Assembly (NCBI RefSeq): GCF_040361435.1
Contig: NZ_APNL01000003.1
Location: 124,001 to 188,000, forward strand
Direction: 5' to 3'
DNA from: Salinisphaera sp002433465
GTDB taxonomy: Bacteria > Pseudomonadota > Gammaproteobacteria > Nevskiales > Salinisphaeraceae
Length of the DNA: 64,000 nt
The position numbers and the translations under genes are program-made. The notes beneath the pieces are model-generated. The model saw only the letters and a program-made list of their open reading frames with translations, made no database searches and was not told the origin of the DNA. Below are positions 16,437 to 25,588 of this stretch, piece by piece; within the stretch, counting starts at the first letter, position 1, and each line of letters starts with the position of its first letter.

Positions 16437-19400
16437 ATCATAAGCGCCTGGATACTGGTTACCAGCTCGATCGTCTATATCGGCATCCTGTTCGCGATCG
16501 CCCACTTCGGCGACCGCCGCGGCCGGGCGAACAAGCGCCCGGGCTCACGCCCGGTGGTGTATGCGCTGTCGCTGGCGGTCTACTGCACGTCGTGGACGTT
16601 TTTCGGCAACGTCGGCAGCGCGGCAACGCACGGCTGGACCTATCTGCCCATCTATGTCGGGCCGATGTTCGCGTTGCTGGTGCTGTCACCGATCCTGCGC
16701 AAGATGTTGCTCATCGCCAAGCAACAGAACACGACATCGATCGCCGACTTCATCGCCGCGCGCTATGGCAAGTCCCAGGGGCTGGCGGCGCTGGTGTCGG
16801 GCATCGCCCTGTTCGTGGTGCTGCCCTATATCGCCTTGCAGCTCAAAGCGCTGACCATGTCGTTCTATACCCTCACGCAGGGCGCACAGATAGCCAACGC
16901 CGACGCCAAGCCGCATGTGCCCTGGGTGGATACCGGGCTGTATGTTGCGGTGTTGATGGCCGTGTTCACCATTTTCTTCGGCACCCGGCACGTGAACCCG
17001 CGCGAGTCGCATCAGGGCCTGATCCTGGCGATTGCCTTCGAGTCGGTGGTCAAACTCGCTGCCTTTCTGTTCGTGGGCCTGTTCGTGGTCTACGGCATGT
17101 TCAACGGCCTGGGCGACCTGTTCGCTCAAGCCGGGCAAATCGACAAGTTCAACCAGTTGTTCGACGCGCCGCTGCTGGATGCCCGCTTTGCAACCACCTG
17201 CATCCTCGCCGTCGGCGCCACGCTGTGCCTGCCGCGCCAGTTCCACGTCGGCGTGGTGGAAAACACCGACACTCGCGACCTGAATACGGCGCGCTGGCTG
17301 TTTCCGCTGTATCTGCTGCTGATGTCGCTGTTCGTGATTCCACTGGCCGCTGCCGGCCTGGTGCTGTTCGAACCGGGCCAGGTCAATCCCGATCGTTTCG
17401 TGCTCGCCCTGCCGCTGGCGGCCGACGCGCCCGGCGTGGCCCTGGCCGCCTATATCGGCGGTGTATCGGCGGGCACCAGCATGGTGATCATGGCCACGGT
17501 GACGCTGGCGACCATGCTCTGCAACGAAGTCGTGGTTCCGCTGATACTGCGTATTCCGCGCCTAGGCTTCATCGGTCGCCGCGATATCGGCAACGCGCTG
17601 CTGCATATCCGGCGCGGGCTGATCGTGCTGATTCTGTTTCTGGCCTGGTGCTGCTACCGCCTGTTCGGCAACTCGGAGGCCCTTGCATCCATCGGGTTGC
17701 TGTCCTTCGCCGGCGTCGCGCTGTTTCTGCCGCCGCTGATCGGCGGGCTGTACATCCGCGCCATCGGTCGGCGCGGGGTCGTCGCAGGGCTGGCCGCGGG
17801 GTTGGGCGTCTGGATCTATACGCTGGTACTGCCCAACCTGGCCGCGGTGGGCTGGCTGGATGCCGGCTGGGTGGCCACCGGGCCGTTCCATATCAGCTGG
17901 CTCACGCCGCATGCGCTTTTCGGCTACGACTTCGGCGATACGCTCACCCACGGCGTGTTCTGGATCCTGCTGGTCGATATCGTCGTCATGACCGGCGTAT
18001 CGCTCAACAGCTCGACCAGCCTCATCGAACGCGCCCAGGCCATCGCCTTCGTCGATCTCGGCCTGCAGCGGGCCCAGCGTCGGCGTACGGAGACCCGCCA
18101 GCCGGCGATCCGCGTCGCCGAGCTGGAAGTGCTGTTGCAGCGCTTTCTCGGCGTGCAGGCCGCGCATGCCGCGCTCAACGAATATGCCGGCAACCACGAC
18201 CGCGAAATTCTGTCGAATCAGCTCGTGGACGCGCATTTGCTTCAGTTCGCCGAACGCCGGCTCGCCGGCGTGGTGGGTAGCGCCTCGGCACGGCTCATGC
18301 TCGCCTCCGGGCTACGCCAGCGCGATCTGGCGATCGAGGACATGGTGCGTCTGATCGACCGTACCGCCGACGCGGTACAGTTCAACCGCAGCGTATTGCA
18401 GGCCGCCCTGGAAAATATCGAACAGGGCATTTCCGTGATCGATCAGGATCTGCGGCTGGTGGCCTGGAATACGCGGTATCTCGAGCTGTTCGAATATCCG
18501 CCCGGGCTGGTACGCACCGGCCGCCCGGTGGCCGATCTGATTCGCTTCAATGCCATGCGCGGGGAATGCGGCCCGGGTCCGGTCGAAGAACATGTGCGCA
18601 AGCGCCTTGCCCATATGCGCGAAGGCCGCGCGCATCGCTTCGAACGGCACCGACATAACGACACCGTGCTGCAGATGACCGGCAGCCCCATGCCTGGCGG
18701 CGGCTTTGTCACCACCTTCAACGACATCACCGCCTTCAAGCGCACCGAGGCCGCGCTGACCCGGGCCAACGAACAGCTCGAAGCCCGCGTGACCGAACGC
18801 ACCGCGGCCCTCAGCCGCGCCAACGAAGGGCTACGCCGGGAAAACGATCAACGCGCCGCGGCCCAACAGGCAGCCCAGCAGGCACGCCGCGAGGCCGAAC
18901 GCGCCAACCTGAGCAAGACCCGCTTTCTGGCCGCTGCCAGCCACGATCTGCTGCAGCCGCTCAATGCCGCGCGCTTGTTCGCCGCCACGGCTCGAGAACG
19001 CGGTCATGCCGACCAGAACGAGGCACTGACCCATATCCAGACATCACTGGAGGCGGCGCAGTCGCTGCTCGAGCCGCTACTGGATATATCCAAGATCGAT
19101 GCCGGCGCATGGGATGTCAGCCCGCGCGCCTTTGCGCTGACGCGCGTGCTCGACCCGCTCACCGCCGAGTTCTCCGTACTGGCACAGGAGGCAGGCCTGG
19201 ATCTGCACAGCGTGACGTCGAGTTGCTGGGTGCGCTCCGACCCCGCCCTGCTACGCCGTATTCTGCAGAACTTTCTCTCCAACGCCGTACGCTATACCCC
19301 GCAGGGCCGCGTGCTGCTGGGCGTACGTCGCAGCCGCGATCACGTGCGCATACAGATCTGGGATACCGGCCCCGGGATCGCGGACGAACAACTGGGCACG

Positions 19401-19994
19401 ATCTTCGAAGAATTCTCGCGCGGCGCTTCGACCGCCGTCTCGGGCGATCGTGGCCTCGGCCTGGGCCTGTCGCTGGCCGATCGCATGGCGCGTTTGCTTG
19501 GCCATCGTATCGAGGTACGCTCGAAGCTCGGCCACGGCACCCTGTTCTGTCTGGAGGTGGAACGCGTGGCGCCGGGCGACGATACCGATACCCAAAGCCG
19601 TGTGCTCAATCCTGCCGACGAAGCCCAGGCGCTGGCTGGCTGTCAGATTCTATGCGTGGATGACGACAACGCATCACTCGATGCGCTCACCGGCCTGCTC
19701 GAACGCTGGCAGGCCGAATGCATCAGCGCGCCCGCCGAGGACGCGGCCGCGGTGGCCACCGACCTGGATATCGAGATCGCGGTGCTGGATTTCGATCTGG
19801 GCAGCAACACCCCGAACGGCCTGGAGCTGGCCGCGCGCCTGCTCGAGGTGCGCGATCTGCGCTGTCTTCTGATTACCGCCAACCGCGATCGCGCGATCGT
19901 CGACCGCGCCCGGGCCATGGGCGTAAGCGTGCTTTACAAGCCGCTGGAACCGGCGAAGCTGCGGGCCACGCTGGCCATGCTTGCCCGTGCTTGA
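16437..19994 (+). CDS. Sodium:solute symporter-type hybrid histidine kinase (CrbS/MxtR-like)
   Basis: A large sensor of about 1185 aa. The N-terminal half is an SSS-family transporter module with about 13 helices (VYALSLAVYCTSWTFFGNVG near the start). A PAS domain (around 18390–18750) and a coiled coil follow, then HisKA with the phospho-His codon at 18942 (AAASHDLLQPLN), HATPase (GDRGLGLGLSLA) and a C-terminal receiver with Asp codon at 19788. CrbS/MxtR proteins of this type control acetyl-CoA synthetase and acetate use with a LuxR-type partner, which lies convergently 9 bp downstream. The first helix (WILVTSSIVYIGILFAIAHF) lies upstream of the first GTG (16554), so a rare AUC or AUA start is proposed; 16554 is the conservative start. 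Confidence 0.88.
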   Translation: MISAWILVTSSIVYIGILFAIAHFGDRRGRANKRPGSRPVVYALSLAVYCTSWTFFGNVGSAATHGWTYLPIYVGPMFALLVLSPILRKMLLIAKQQNTTSIADFIAARYGKSQGLAALVSGIALFVVLPYIALQLKALTMSFYTLTQGAQIANADAKPHVPWVDTGLYVAVLMAVFTIFFGTRHVNPRESHQGLILAIAFESVVKLAAFLFVGLFVVYGMFNGLGDLFAQAGQIDKFNQLFDAPLLDARFATTCILAVGATLCLPRQFHVGVVENTDTRDLNTARWLFPLYLLLMSLFVIPLAAAGLVLFEPGQVNPDRFVLALPLAADAPGVALAAYIGGVSAGTSMVIMATVTLATMLCNEVVVPLILRIPRLGFIGRRDIGNALLHIRRGLIVLILFLAWCCYRLFGNSEALASIGLLSFAGVALFLPPLIGGLYIRAIGRRGVVAGLAAGLGVWIYTLVLPNLAAVGWLDAGWVATGPFHISWLTPHALFGYDFGDTLTHGVFWILLVDIVVMTGVSLNSSTSLIERAQAIAFVDLGLQRAQRRRTETRQPAIRVAELEVLLQRFLGVQAAHAALNEYAGNHDREILSNQLVDAHLLQFAERRLAGVVGSASARLMLASGLRQRDLAIEDMVRLIDRTADAVQFNRSVLQAALENIEQGISVIDQDLRLVAWNTRYLELFEYPPGLVRTGRPVADLIRFNAMRGECGPGPVEEHVRKRLAHMREGRAHRFERHRHNDTVLQMTGSPMPGGGFVTTFNDITAFKRTEAALTRANEQLEARVTERTAALSRANEGLRRENDQRAAAQQAAQQARREAERANLSKTRFLAAASHDLLQPLNAARLFAATARERGHADQNEALTHIQTSLEAAQSLLEPLLDISKIDAGAWDVSPRAFALTRVLDPLTAEFSVLAQEAGLDLHSVTSSCWVRSDPALLRRILQNFLSNAVRYTPQGRVLLGVRRSRDHVRIQIWDTGPGIADEQLGTIFEEFSRGASTAVSGDRGLGLGLSLADRMARLLGHRIEVRSKLGHGTLFCLEVERVAPGDDTDTQSRVLNPADEAQALAGCQILCVDDDNASLDALTGLLERWQAECISAPAEDAAAVATDLDIEIAVLDFDLGSNTPNGLELAARLLEVRDLRCLLITANRDRAIVDRARAMGVSVLYKPLEPAKLRATLAMLARA

Positions 19995-20003
19995 GGCCCG
20001 GGC

Positions 20004-20675
20004 TCAGGCCTCGCCGTTGCTCGGTGCCCCCGGCGCGCTTCGACCGTAGCTTGCCCAGTCGATTTCCAGGCTGCGCGCGGCGATAACGGCCTGGGTGCGG
20101 GTATGCACACCCAGCTTGCGCAAAATCGCGGTGATATGCGCTTTCACCGTTGCCTCGGAAATATCCAGATCGATCGCAATCTGCTTGTTGAGCAGGCCGT
20201 CGGTCAGCATGACCAGTACCCGCTGCTGCTGCGGCGTGAGCAGCGCCAGTTTATCGGTGAATTCGTTATCGCTGTTGGGTACTTCATCGACCGCCTCCGG
20301 CGCCCAGCGATCGCCGGCCAGTACGGTATCGATCGCGTGCGCCATCGTCTCTGGCGATGCCGATTTCGGGATGAAGCCGGCCGCACCATGATCCAGCGCT
20401 GCGCGGGCGACACCCGCATCCTCGTAAGCCGAGACCACGATCACCGGCAATGCCGGCGCCACGCTGCGCGCATGCACCAGGGCCGAATAACCGCGTGCGC
20501 CCGGCATGTTCAGATCCAGCAGCAGCAGATCCAGATCGCTGTTGTGTTTCAACATATCGCTGAGTTCGTCGAACGAACCCACGGTTTCGAGCACCGGCGA
20601 GTCCAGGCATTGCTTGACCGCCTGGCTCAGCGCAGAACGAAACAAGGGATGGTCATCTGCAATTAGAACTTTCAT
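20004..20675 (-). CDS. LuxR-type (NarL family) response regulator (CrbR/ErdR-like)
   Basis: A 223-aa regulator. The receiver (1–120) has acidic pocket IADDHP, phosphoacceptor Asp54 in LLLLDLNMPGARG, and Lys103 in GFIPKSA. The LuxR HTH occupies about 148–205 (LTPQQQRVLVML, then NKQIAIDLDISEATVKAHIT). Its stop is 9 bp from the stop of the convergent symporter-type kinase, the probable cognate sensor. In CrbSR and MxtR-ErdR pairs this regulator activates acs and related genes. Assignment rests on pairing and architecture. The 279-bp gap to the HAD gene must carry both divergent promoters; none was resolved. Confidence 0.87.
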   Translation of the reverse strand: MKVLIADDHPLFRSALSQAVKQCLDSPVLETVGSFDELSDMLKHNSDLDLLLLDLNMPGARGYSALVHARSVAPALPVIVVSAYEDAGVARAALDHGAAGFIPKSASPETMAHAIDTVLAGDRWAPEAVDEVPNSDNEFTDKLALLTPQQQRVLVMLTDGLLNKQIAIDLDISEATVKAHITAILRKLGVHTRTQAVIAARSLEIDWASYGRSAPGAPSNGEA

Positions 20676-20954
20676 CGCGCCTCTGAAGAGTAGGCCGCCA
20701 TACCCCGCACCGGTCGGCGACGATCGATGTCGTGATCATAAACGACATACGCGCTTCATACCTACGCCGTAAAGAAGAGAAAACCGTCGCCAGCCGTATC
20801 TCGCCTTAGGCTGGCAGGGCCTCGCCGACCCGGAGACGCGCGCAGGAAAATATGTCTTTTCAAACCGTCCAATGCGATTACGGCGCTTTTAGCGTTTCAT
20901 CTCGCAATGTCGCAGTAGTGCCCGTACTATTGCGCGCAATATAATGCTTCGCTA

Positions 20955-21635
20955 ATGATCCCCATGCCATACCGCCATCTCGTTTTCGACGTAAACGAAA
21001 CCCTGCTTGATCTGGCACCGCTGGATCCGGTCTTTGAATCGCTGTTCGGCCGCGCCGATGCGCGCGAGCGCTGGTTCGCAAACCTGTTGCACTGGTCCAC
21101 CGTTACGACGCTGACCGGCGAATATCGCGACTTCAGCCAACTCGCCGATGCCTGTCTGGATGCCATGACCGGAACCGAGGAACTCGTCAGCGAAGACAAG
21201 CAACGGGTGTTCGACACCATCGCCCAGCTGGCGCCCTGCCCGGAAGTACCCGAAGCGCTCGCAACCCTTCGCGACCACGGATTCAAACTCGTCGCCCTGA
21301 CCAACTCCGCCCAGAAAACCGTCGATCAGCAGTTTGCGAACGCCGGGCTCGCATCGTTATTCGACCACGTGTTGTCGGTCGACCATGCGCGCAAATACAA
21401 GCCGCACCCGGCCGCCTATGCGGTCGCCGCGCAGGCGCTGGACTGCGACCTGTTTTCTCTACGCATGATCGCCGCGCACGACTGGGATATAACCGGCGCG
21501 ATACGTGCCGGCTGTGCCGGTGCATTCGTCGCCCGCAACGGTCAGACCATCAACCCGGTGGGCGAAGCACCGGATATAGTCGGCGCCGACCTCAACGAAG
21601 TCGCCCGGCGTATTATCGAGCAAGATACGCAATAA
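20955..21635 (+). CDS. Haloacid dehalogenase type II (HAD superfamily)
   Basis: A 226-aa HAD hydrolase. Motif I is LVFDVNETLLD with the nucleophile Asp at residue 11, motif II is ALTNSAQ, motif III includes the lysine of YKPHPAAY, and motif IV is AAHDWDITGAIRAG. Family members hydrolyse 2-haloalkanoic acids to 2-hydroxy acids, but many close relatives are phosphatases. The Asn in DVNET replaces the Tyr common in characterised DehII enzymes, so substrate is open. A second ATG at 20964 is an equal start candidate. It is divergent from the LuxR-type regulator. Confidence 0.82.
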   Translation: MIPMPYRHLVFDVNETLLDLAPLDPVFESLFGRADARERWFANLLHWSTVTTLTGEYRDFSQLADACLDAMTGTEELVSEDKQRVFDTIAQLAPCPEVPEALATLRDHGFKLVALTNSAQKTVDQQFANAGLASLFDHVLSVDHARKYKPHPAAYAVAAQALDCDLFSLRMIAAHDWDITGAIRAGCAGAFVARNGQTINPVGEAPDIVGADLNEVARRIIEQDTQ

Positions 21636-21769
21636 CCCATGTTGTGAGCCCGACATGGAAATCTATGGTCGTTCGGGTTGATAACGCGCGTGTACGCCAG
21701 CACGCGCGCCACGGCCAACGGTCGTGACGCTATTGAAAGAAACGACGGATAAGAGCGCGGCGCGACGAC

Positions 21770-21790
21770 TTCATTGGCGTTAACAGGTGC
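21770..21790. repeat. End fragment of MITE-like family C
   Basis: CATTGGCGTTAACAGGTGCC resembles the right end of the element at 29640–29919 (CGTTAGCATTAACAGGCC). No matching left end is visible upstream, so it appears to be a remnant. Another element (family B) starts 3–4 bp away. The remaining gap 21636–21769 shows nothing recognisable. Confidence 0.45.
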
Positions 21791-21793
21791 CAA

Positions 21794-22067
21794 GGCGTGT
21801 CGTCATAAGATAAGGCGGCGCATCGGCGGCCAAGCCGCGGCAAGACAAGGCATCGCGAGCGTCGCGTGGTCGTTCCACGTAAGCGAGCGATAACGCAGGA
21901 TTGCCGGGGCTTGGCCGTCGACCGATCGTTATTCGTTGGGGTTGCCCGCGGCGGACGCGCCATGCCGCGTTGCGAGCATTACCGTGGCCCGCCACGCTCG
22001 GCGGCCCGCGCCTTGCCCGACACGCCCGGCGCGGGCAATGCGACGTCATATCTTATGACGACACGCC
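21794..22067. mobile_element. MITE-like element, family B copy 3 (longest copy)
   Basis: A 274-bp non-coding element with long inverted ends: GGCGTGTCGTCATAAGATA on the left and TATCTTATGACGACACGCC on the right, an almost perfect match. It carries the family core in reverse (CCGATCGTTATTCGTTGGGG). It abuts TTAG on the minus strand, where TAG is the stop of the EAL-HDOD gene; the left flank is CCAA against CTAA on the right, one mismatch from a YTAR duplication. Both deleted copies can be derived from it. Confidence 0.8.
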
Positions 22068-23312
22068 CTAATGAAACATTTGCATTTGTTGATGCGCGGT
22101 GGCTACCGATTGCCGGAACGCGGCCATGAACGTTTCGGGCTCGATACCCAAGGCCTGGAGCCGAGCCCAGGGCACCTGCTCCAGTTCGCCGCGTTCGTGT
22201 GCGAGTGTGGCATCCAGAATGACGCCCAGCGGGCCCTGGCGATCGAGCAATGCCGTCACGATCTTGGGGTCGAAAGGCGCCTGGGCCAGCACCTCGGCGA
22301 GTGGCCGATCGGTGAATGCGTCCAGACACGACAACAGCCCGATCATGAACCCCATCGGGCCGTCGCAGCCGGCCCGATGCTCGCAGAGCGTCTGACAGAT
22401 AAAGCTGCGGCTGATGGCAATGTATTGCAGGGCCAGTGGTTTGCGCTGAAGACCGGACAAGGCCAGCAGGCTTGCGAAGGCACGCAGTCGATTCAGACCC
22501 AGGGCAAGAATCGCCCGGTCGAGCGAGGTGATCTCCCGTGCCATACCGAACAGCGATGAGTTGACGAGCTTGAGCACCCGCAGGCTCAGATAGGGGTCCT
22601 CGCTTACGGTACGCCCGATCTGGTCGATACCGGCATTCGGATCATTCAGGCGGGCGAGCAGCTTGAGAATTCGGACATGCGCGGCAGGTAATGGCCGGCC
22701 GAAAACGGCCTCGGGGCGCGCCAGAAAATAGCCCTGAAACAGATCGCAGCCGAGTTGGCGGCACTGCTCGAAGTCTTCATGCGTCTCGATTTTTTCGGCG
22801 AGAAGCGTGAGCTGCGGATATTGCGTGCGCAGCGCCTCGATAGCCTGCGCGAGCGACGCGGTCGAGTAGGCCGGATATTCGAGCTTGACGATATCGGCAT
22901 AAGACAACAGCGGATGGTCCGCGTCGGGCCGGGTATAGTCGTCGAGCGCGATCTTGAAGCCCAAACGGCGCAGGTTCGTCAGCGCCTCGAACACCACAGG
23001 CGTGGCGTTGACGCTTTCGAGCACTTCCACCACCAGAAACGCGGGGTCGAATGGCAGATCCTCGGCGATCGTCTGTTCGGTGAAGTTCACGAACGCCGGA
23101 TTGCCCTCGCAGACGACATCGATATCGGCATCCGAAAAGGCATTGATCAGAACGCTGCGGGTCGCCGCTTCGCCGTCGAAAACGACGGGCGCCCTCAAGG
23201 CGCTGGCGCTTTGGCGAAACAGTAGCTCGAAGCCGCGGCGCGTCGCATCGCGATCGTAGATCGGCTGTCGCGCGAAGAGAATATCGGTGGCGTTGCTTGG
23301 GTCTGCCGACAT
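22068..23312 (-). CDS. EAL-HDOD (YuxH-type) signalling protein, degenerate EAL
   Basis: A 414-aa protein. The N-terminal half resembles an EAL phosphodiesterase of the EAL-HDOD class: LFARQPIYDRD, GFELLFR in place of the EAL motif, VVEVLES, and ALDDYTRP in place of DDFG. Several metal-binding positions are changed, so c-di-GMP hydrolysis is unlikely. Residues 200–400 form an HDOD domain (RTVSEDPYLSLRVLKLVNSSLFG). Such proteins often act as regulators of motility or stress. The start at 23312 (Met15 of the longest frame) has AAGGA upstream. The stop codon lies at the edge of a MITE-like element. Confidence 0.85.
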   Translation of the reverse strand: MSADPSNATDILFARQPIYDRDATRRGFELLFRQSASALRAPVVFDGEAATRSVLINAFSDADIDVVCEGNPAFVNFTEQTIAEDLPFDPAFLVVEVLESVNATPVVFEALTNLRRLGFKIALDDYTRPDADHPLLSYADIVKLEYPAYSTASLAQAIEALRTQYPQLTLLAEKIETHEDFEQCRQLGCDLFQGYFLARPEAVFGRPLPAAHVRILKLLARLNDPNAGIDQIGRTVSEDPYLSLRVLKLVNSSLFGMAREITSLDRAILALGLNRLRAFASLLALSGLQRKPLALQYIAISRSFICQTLCEHRAGCDGPMGFMIGLLSCLDAFTDRPLAEVLAQAPFDPKIVTALLDRQGPLGVILDATLAHERGELEQVPWARLQALGIEPETFMAAFRQSVATAHQQMQMFH

Positions 23313-23817
23313 TAAAACGCAATCCTTGGATATCGGAACCTGTAGATACGACATATCGGCACCGCCGGACGAACGTTTTGCGCAAAAATCGCGGCGCCCC
23401 GCTGCCCGCGAGGCGCGGGCGGTGCTGGGTACGGTGGTTGCGAATCAATGCGCGACCGGCAGGCGACGTACGTTGATTCCTGTATCGGCCAAAGCGAAAA
23501 TTAATCTAGTCGCTTTTGAATCGCGCGGTGCTCGGCGAAGCCTCGATGGTCGGCAACTGCGGCCAGGCGCGGCCCAAACGTTCCGGGAAGACTGCGAAAT
23601 CGAGCCGATACAGGGCGTATCAATCCGCAGCAGAACGGCTGGCTGCGGCAGCTGTTTTCAACGCCATCGAAAGAAACGCCGGCATGTGTCCGTCTTCTCT
23701 TAGAGTGGCTTAACGGCGCCGGCCGGGGCGCGCGTGCCCTCGCATACGCGCGCTATCAACTCAAGAATGATTCATTCAAGGATCTATTCGTGGGCCGGGA
23801 GAATAATCAGATCCTGG
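23313..23817. other. Intergenic region without recognised gene
   Basis: About 505 bp between the EAL-HDOD gene and rarA. A plus-strand frame (23287–23703) overlaps the EAL-HDOD start antisense and has no recognisable domain or ribosome site. Only short AT-rich patches around 23490–23520 and 23760–23800 are seen; no repeat family of the window is present. Confidence 0.6.
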
Positions 23818-25215
23818 CTAGCGGTTTTCGCCAGGGTCCGACGTGCCCTGCGCATGGCTGCGGCTTACGCGTTGCGGTGCCTGGGCATCCTGCGCGCGCA
23901 GGCGCGCCAGCTTTTCGCCGATCTTGATTTCCAGGCCGCGGGCCACCGGCTCGTAGTAGCGCGTGCCGGCCAATTCTTCGGGTAGATAGCTGTCGCCGGC
24001 GGCATAGCCGTCCGCCTCGTTATGGGCATAGCGATAGCCCTCGGCATAGCCGAGGTCTTTCATGAGCTTCGTGGGCGCGTTACGGATGTGCATCGGCACT
24101 TCCAGCGTGCCGTGCTCGCGCGCATCGCGCCAGGCGGCGTTGAACGCCATGTACACCGCGTTCGACTTGGGCGCACAGGCTAGATAGACCGCGGCCTGGG
24201 CGATGGCGAGCTCGCCCTCCGGCGAGCCCAGGCGTTCGTAGGTGTCCCAGGCATCGAGCGTGAGTCGCAGCGCGCGCGGGTCGGCGTTGCCGATGTCTTC
24301 GCTGGCCATGCGGGTGACCCGCCGTGCCACGTAGCGCGGGTCGCAGCCGGCCTCGAGCATGCGCGACAGCCAGTAGAGTGTGGCGTCGGGGTCGCTGCCA
24401 CGCACGCTCTTGTGCAAGGCCGACATCTGGTCGTAGAAATAGTCGCCGCCCTTGTCGAAGCGGCGCAGCCCTTCACGCAGCACCTCGTCGAGATCGGCCT
24501 GGGTGATTTCGCCGCGCCCATCGTCGCGTCCGGCCGCAATATCCGCGGCCAGCTCGAGCAGGTTCAATGCCCGGCGGGCATCGCCGTCGGCACGGGCGGC
24601 CAGCTGGTCGCGCAGTTCCGCCGACATGTCCAGTTCGCGTTCGCCCAGGCCGTGTTCGCCATCGGCGAGCGCACGGTCGATAAGTTCGCGCACCACGCCC
24701 GGCTCGAGTGCGCGCAGCACGTAGGTGCGCGTACGCGACAACAGCGCGTTGTTGACCTCGAACGAGGGATTTTCGGTGGTCGCGCCCACGAGCACCACGG
24801 TGCCGTCCTCCACATAGGGCAGCAGCCCGTCCTGCTGGGCCTTGTTGAAGCGGTGCACTTCGTCGACGAACAACAACGTACCGCGGCCTTCGACTTCGCG
24901 CGCCTTGCGGGCTTCCGCCACCGCAGCGCGAATATCCTTCACCCCGGCCATCACCGCCGATATCTGCACGAAGCGGATATCGACTTCGGCGGCGAGCAGG
25001 CGTGCGAGCGTGGTTTTGCCGGTGCCCGGCGGGCCCCAGAGGATCATGGAATGGATACGCCCGGCCGCCAGCGCACGGGCAAGCGGCTTGTCCGGCCCCA
25101 GGATATGCGTCTGGCCGACATAGTCCGACAAACGCGCCGGACGCATGCGGTCCGCCAGCGGGCGGCCCGCGCTGGCTCCAGGGCTATCGAGGTTGATCTG
25201 TTTTTGCTGCGACAC
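23818..25215 (-). CDS. rarA: Replication-associated recombination protein A (AAA+ ATPase)
   Basis: A 465-aa clamp-loader-like ATPase (E. coli RarA/MgsA 447). Walker A is WGPPGTGKTTLARLLA, Walker B TLLFVDEVHRFNKAQQD, sensor 1 GATTENPSFEVNNALLSR, and the C-terminal tetramerisation region includes SALHKSVRGSDPDATLYWL and RRVTRMASEDIGNADPRAL. It acts at stalled replication forks. The GTG at 25215 gives the usual start (SQQKQINLD…). It overlaps the vanZ-like gene by 32 bp and belongs to the lolA–rarA cluster of gammaproteobacteria. Confidence 0.95.
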   Translation of the reverse strand: MSQQKQINLDSPGASAGRPLADRMRPARLSDYVGQTHILGPDKPLARALAAGRIHSMILWGPPGTGKTTLARLLAAEVDIRFVQISAVMAGVKDIRAAVAEARKAREVEGRGTLLFVDEVHRFNKAQQDGLLPYVEDGTVVLVGATTENPSFEVNNALLSRTRTYVLRALEPGVVRELIDRALADGEHGLGERELDMSAELRDQLAARADGDARRALNLLELAADIAAGRDDGRGEITQADLDEVLREGLRRFDKGGDYFYDQMSALHKSVRGSDPDATLYWLSRMLEAGCDPRYVARRVTRMASEDIGNADPRALRLTLDAWDTYERLGSPEGELAIAQAAVYLACAPKSNAVYMAFNAAWRDAREHGTLEVPMHIRNAPTKLMKDLGYAEGYRYAHNEADGYAAGDSYLPEELAGTRYYEPVARGLEIKIGEKLARLRAQDAQAPQRVSRSHAQGTSDPGENR

Positions 25216-25588
25216 GCGCGTCAAGATACCCCAGCCAGCGCATTGCCCCAAGGCGTGCAAGTGTTACACCCGCGACCACGCCAAAGGCATCGGCCATCAG
25301 ATCGTGCCAATCCGCGCTTCGATAGGGCGTGAATGACTGCGCGACTTCAATGAATGCGCCAAACAAAACCATGGTCACGATGACGCGCAGATAGTGCGGC
25401 GCCAGGAGGTTGGCGAACCAGCCCGACAGCAGTGCAAATGCAGCGAAATGCTCGAACTTGTCGAAATGCTGCACCTGGGCCTGCGGCGGGTTCGGCATCA
25501 GGCAGGCGTAGACGAGTACGCCGCAGCCGAACAGCCCGAGCGCGAGCCAGAGCCGACCCAACGCATAGTCCTGGCGCAGGATGGGCAC
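25184..25588 (-). CDS. VanZ-like family membrane protein
   Basis: A 134-aa protein with about four hydrophobic helices. The VanZ-like signature FDKFEHFAAFALLSGW and FGAFIEVAQSFTPYRSADWHDLMAD is clear. Function of chromosomal VanZ-like proteins is unclear; VanZ itself gives low-level teicoplanin resistance. It starts at a GTG that shares a base with the lolA stop (TAGTG) and overlaps rarA, so it is translated as part of the lolA–vanZ–rarA transcript. Confidence 0.85.
   Translation of the reverse strand: MPILRQDYALGRLWLALGLFGCGVLVYACLMPNPPQAQVQHFDKFEHFAAFALLSGWFANLLAPHYLRVIVTMVLFGAFIEVAQSFTPYRSADWHDLMADAFGVVAGVTLARLGAMRWLGYLDARVAAKTDQPR

Noticed and set aside
23287..23703. 138-codon plus-strand frame upstream of rarA
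   Set aside because: It overlaps the start of the EAL-HDOD gene antisense, lacks a ribosome site and has no recognisable sequence.
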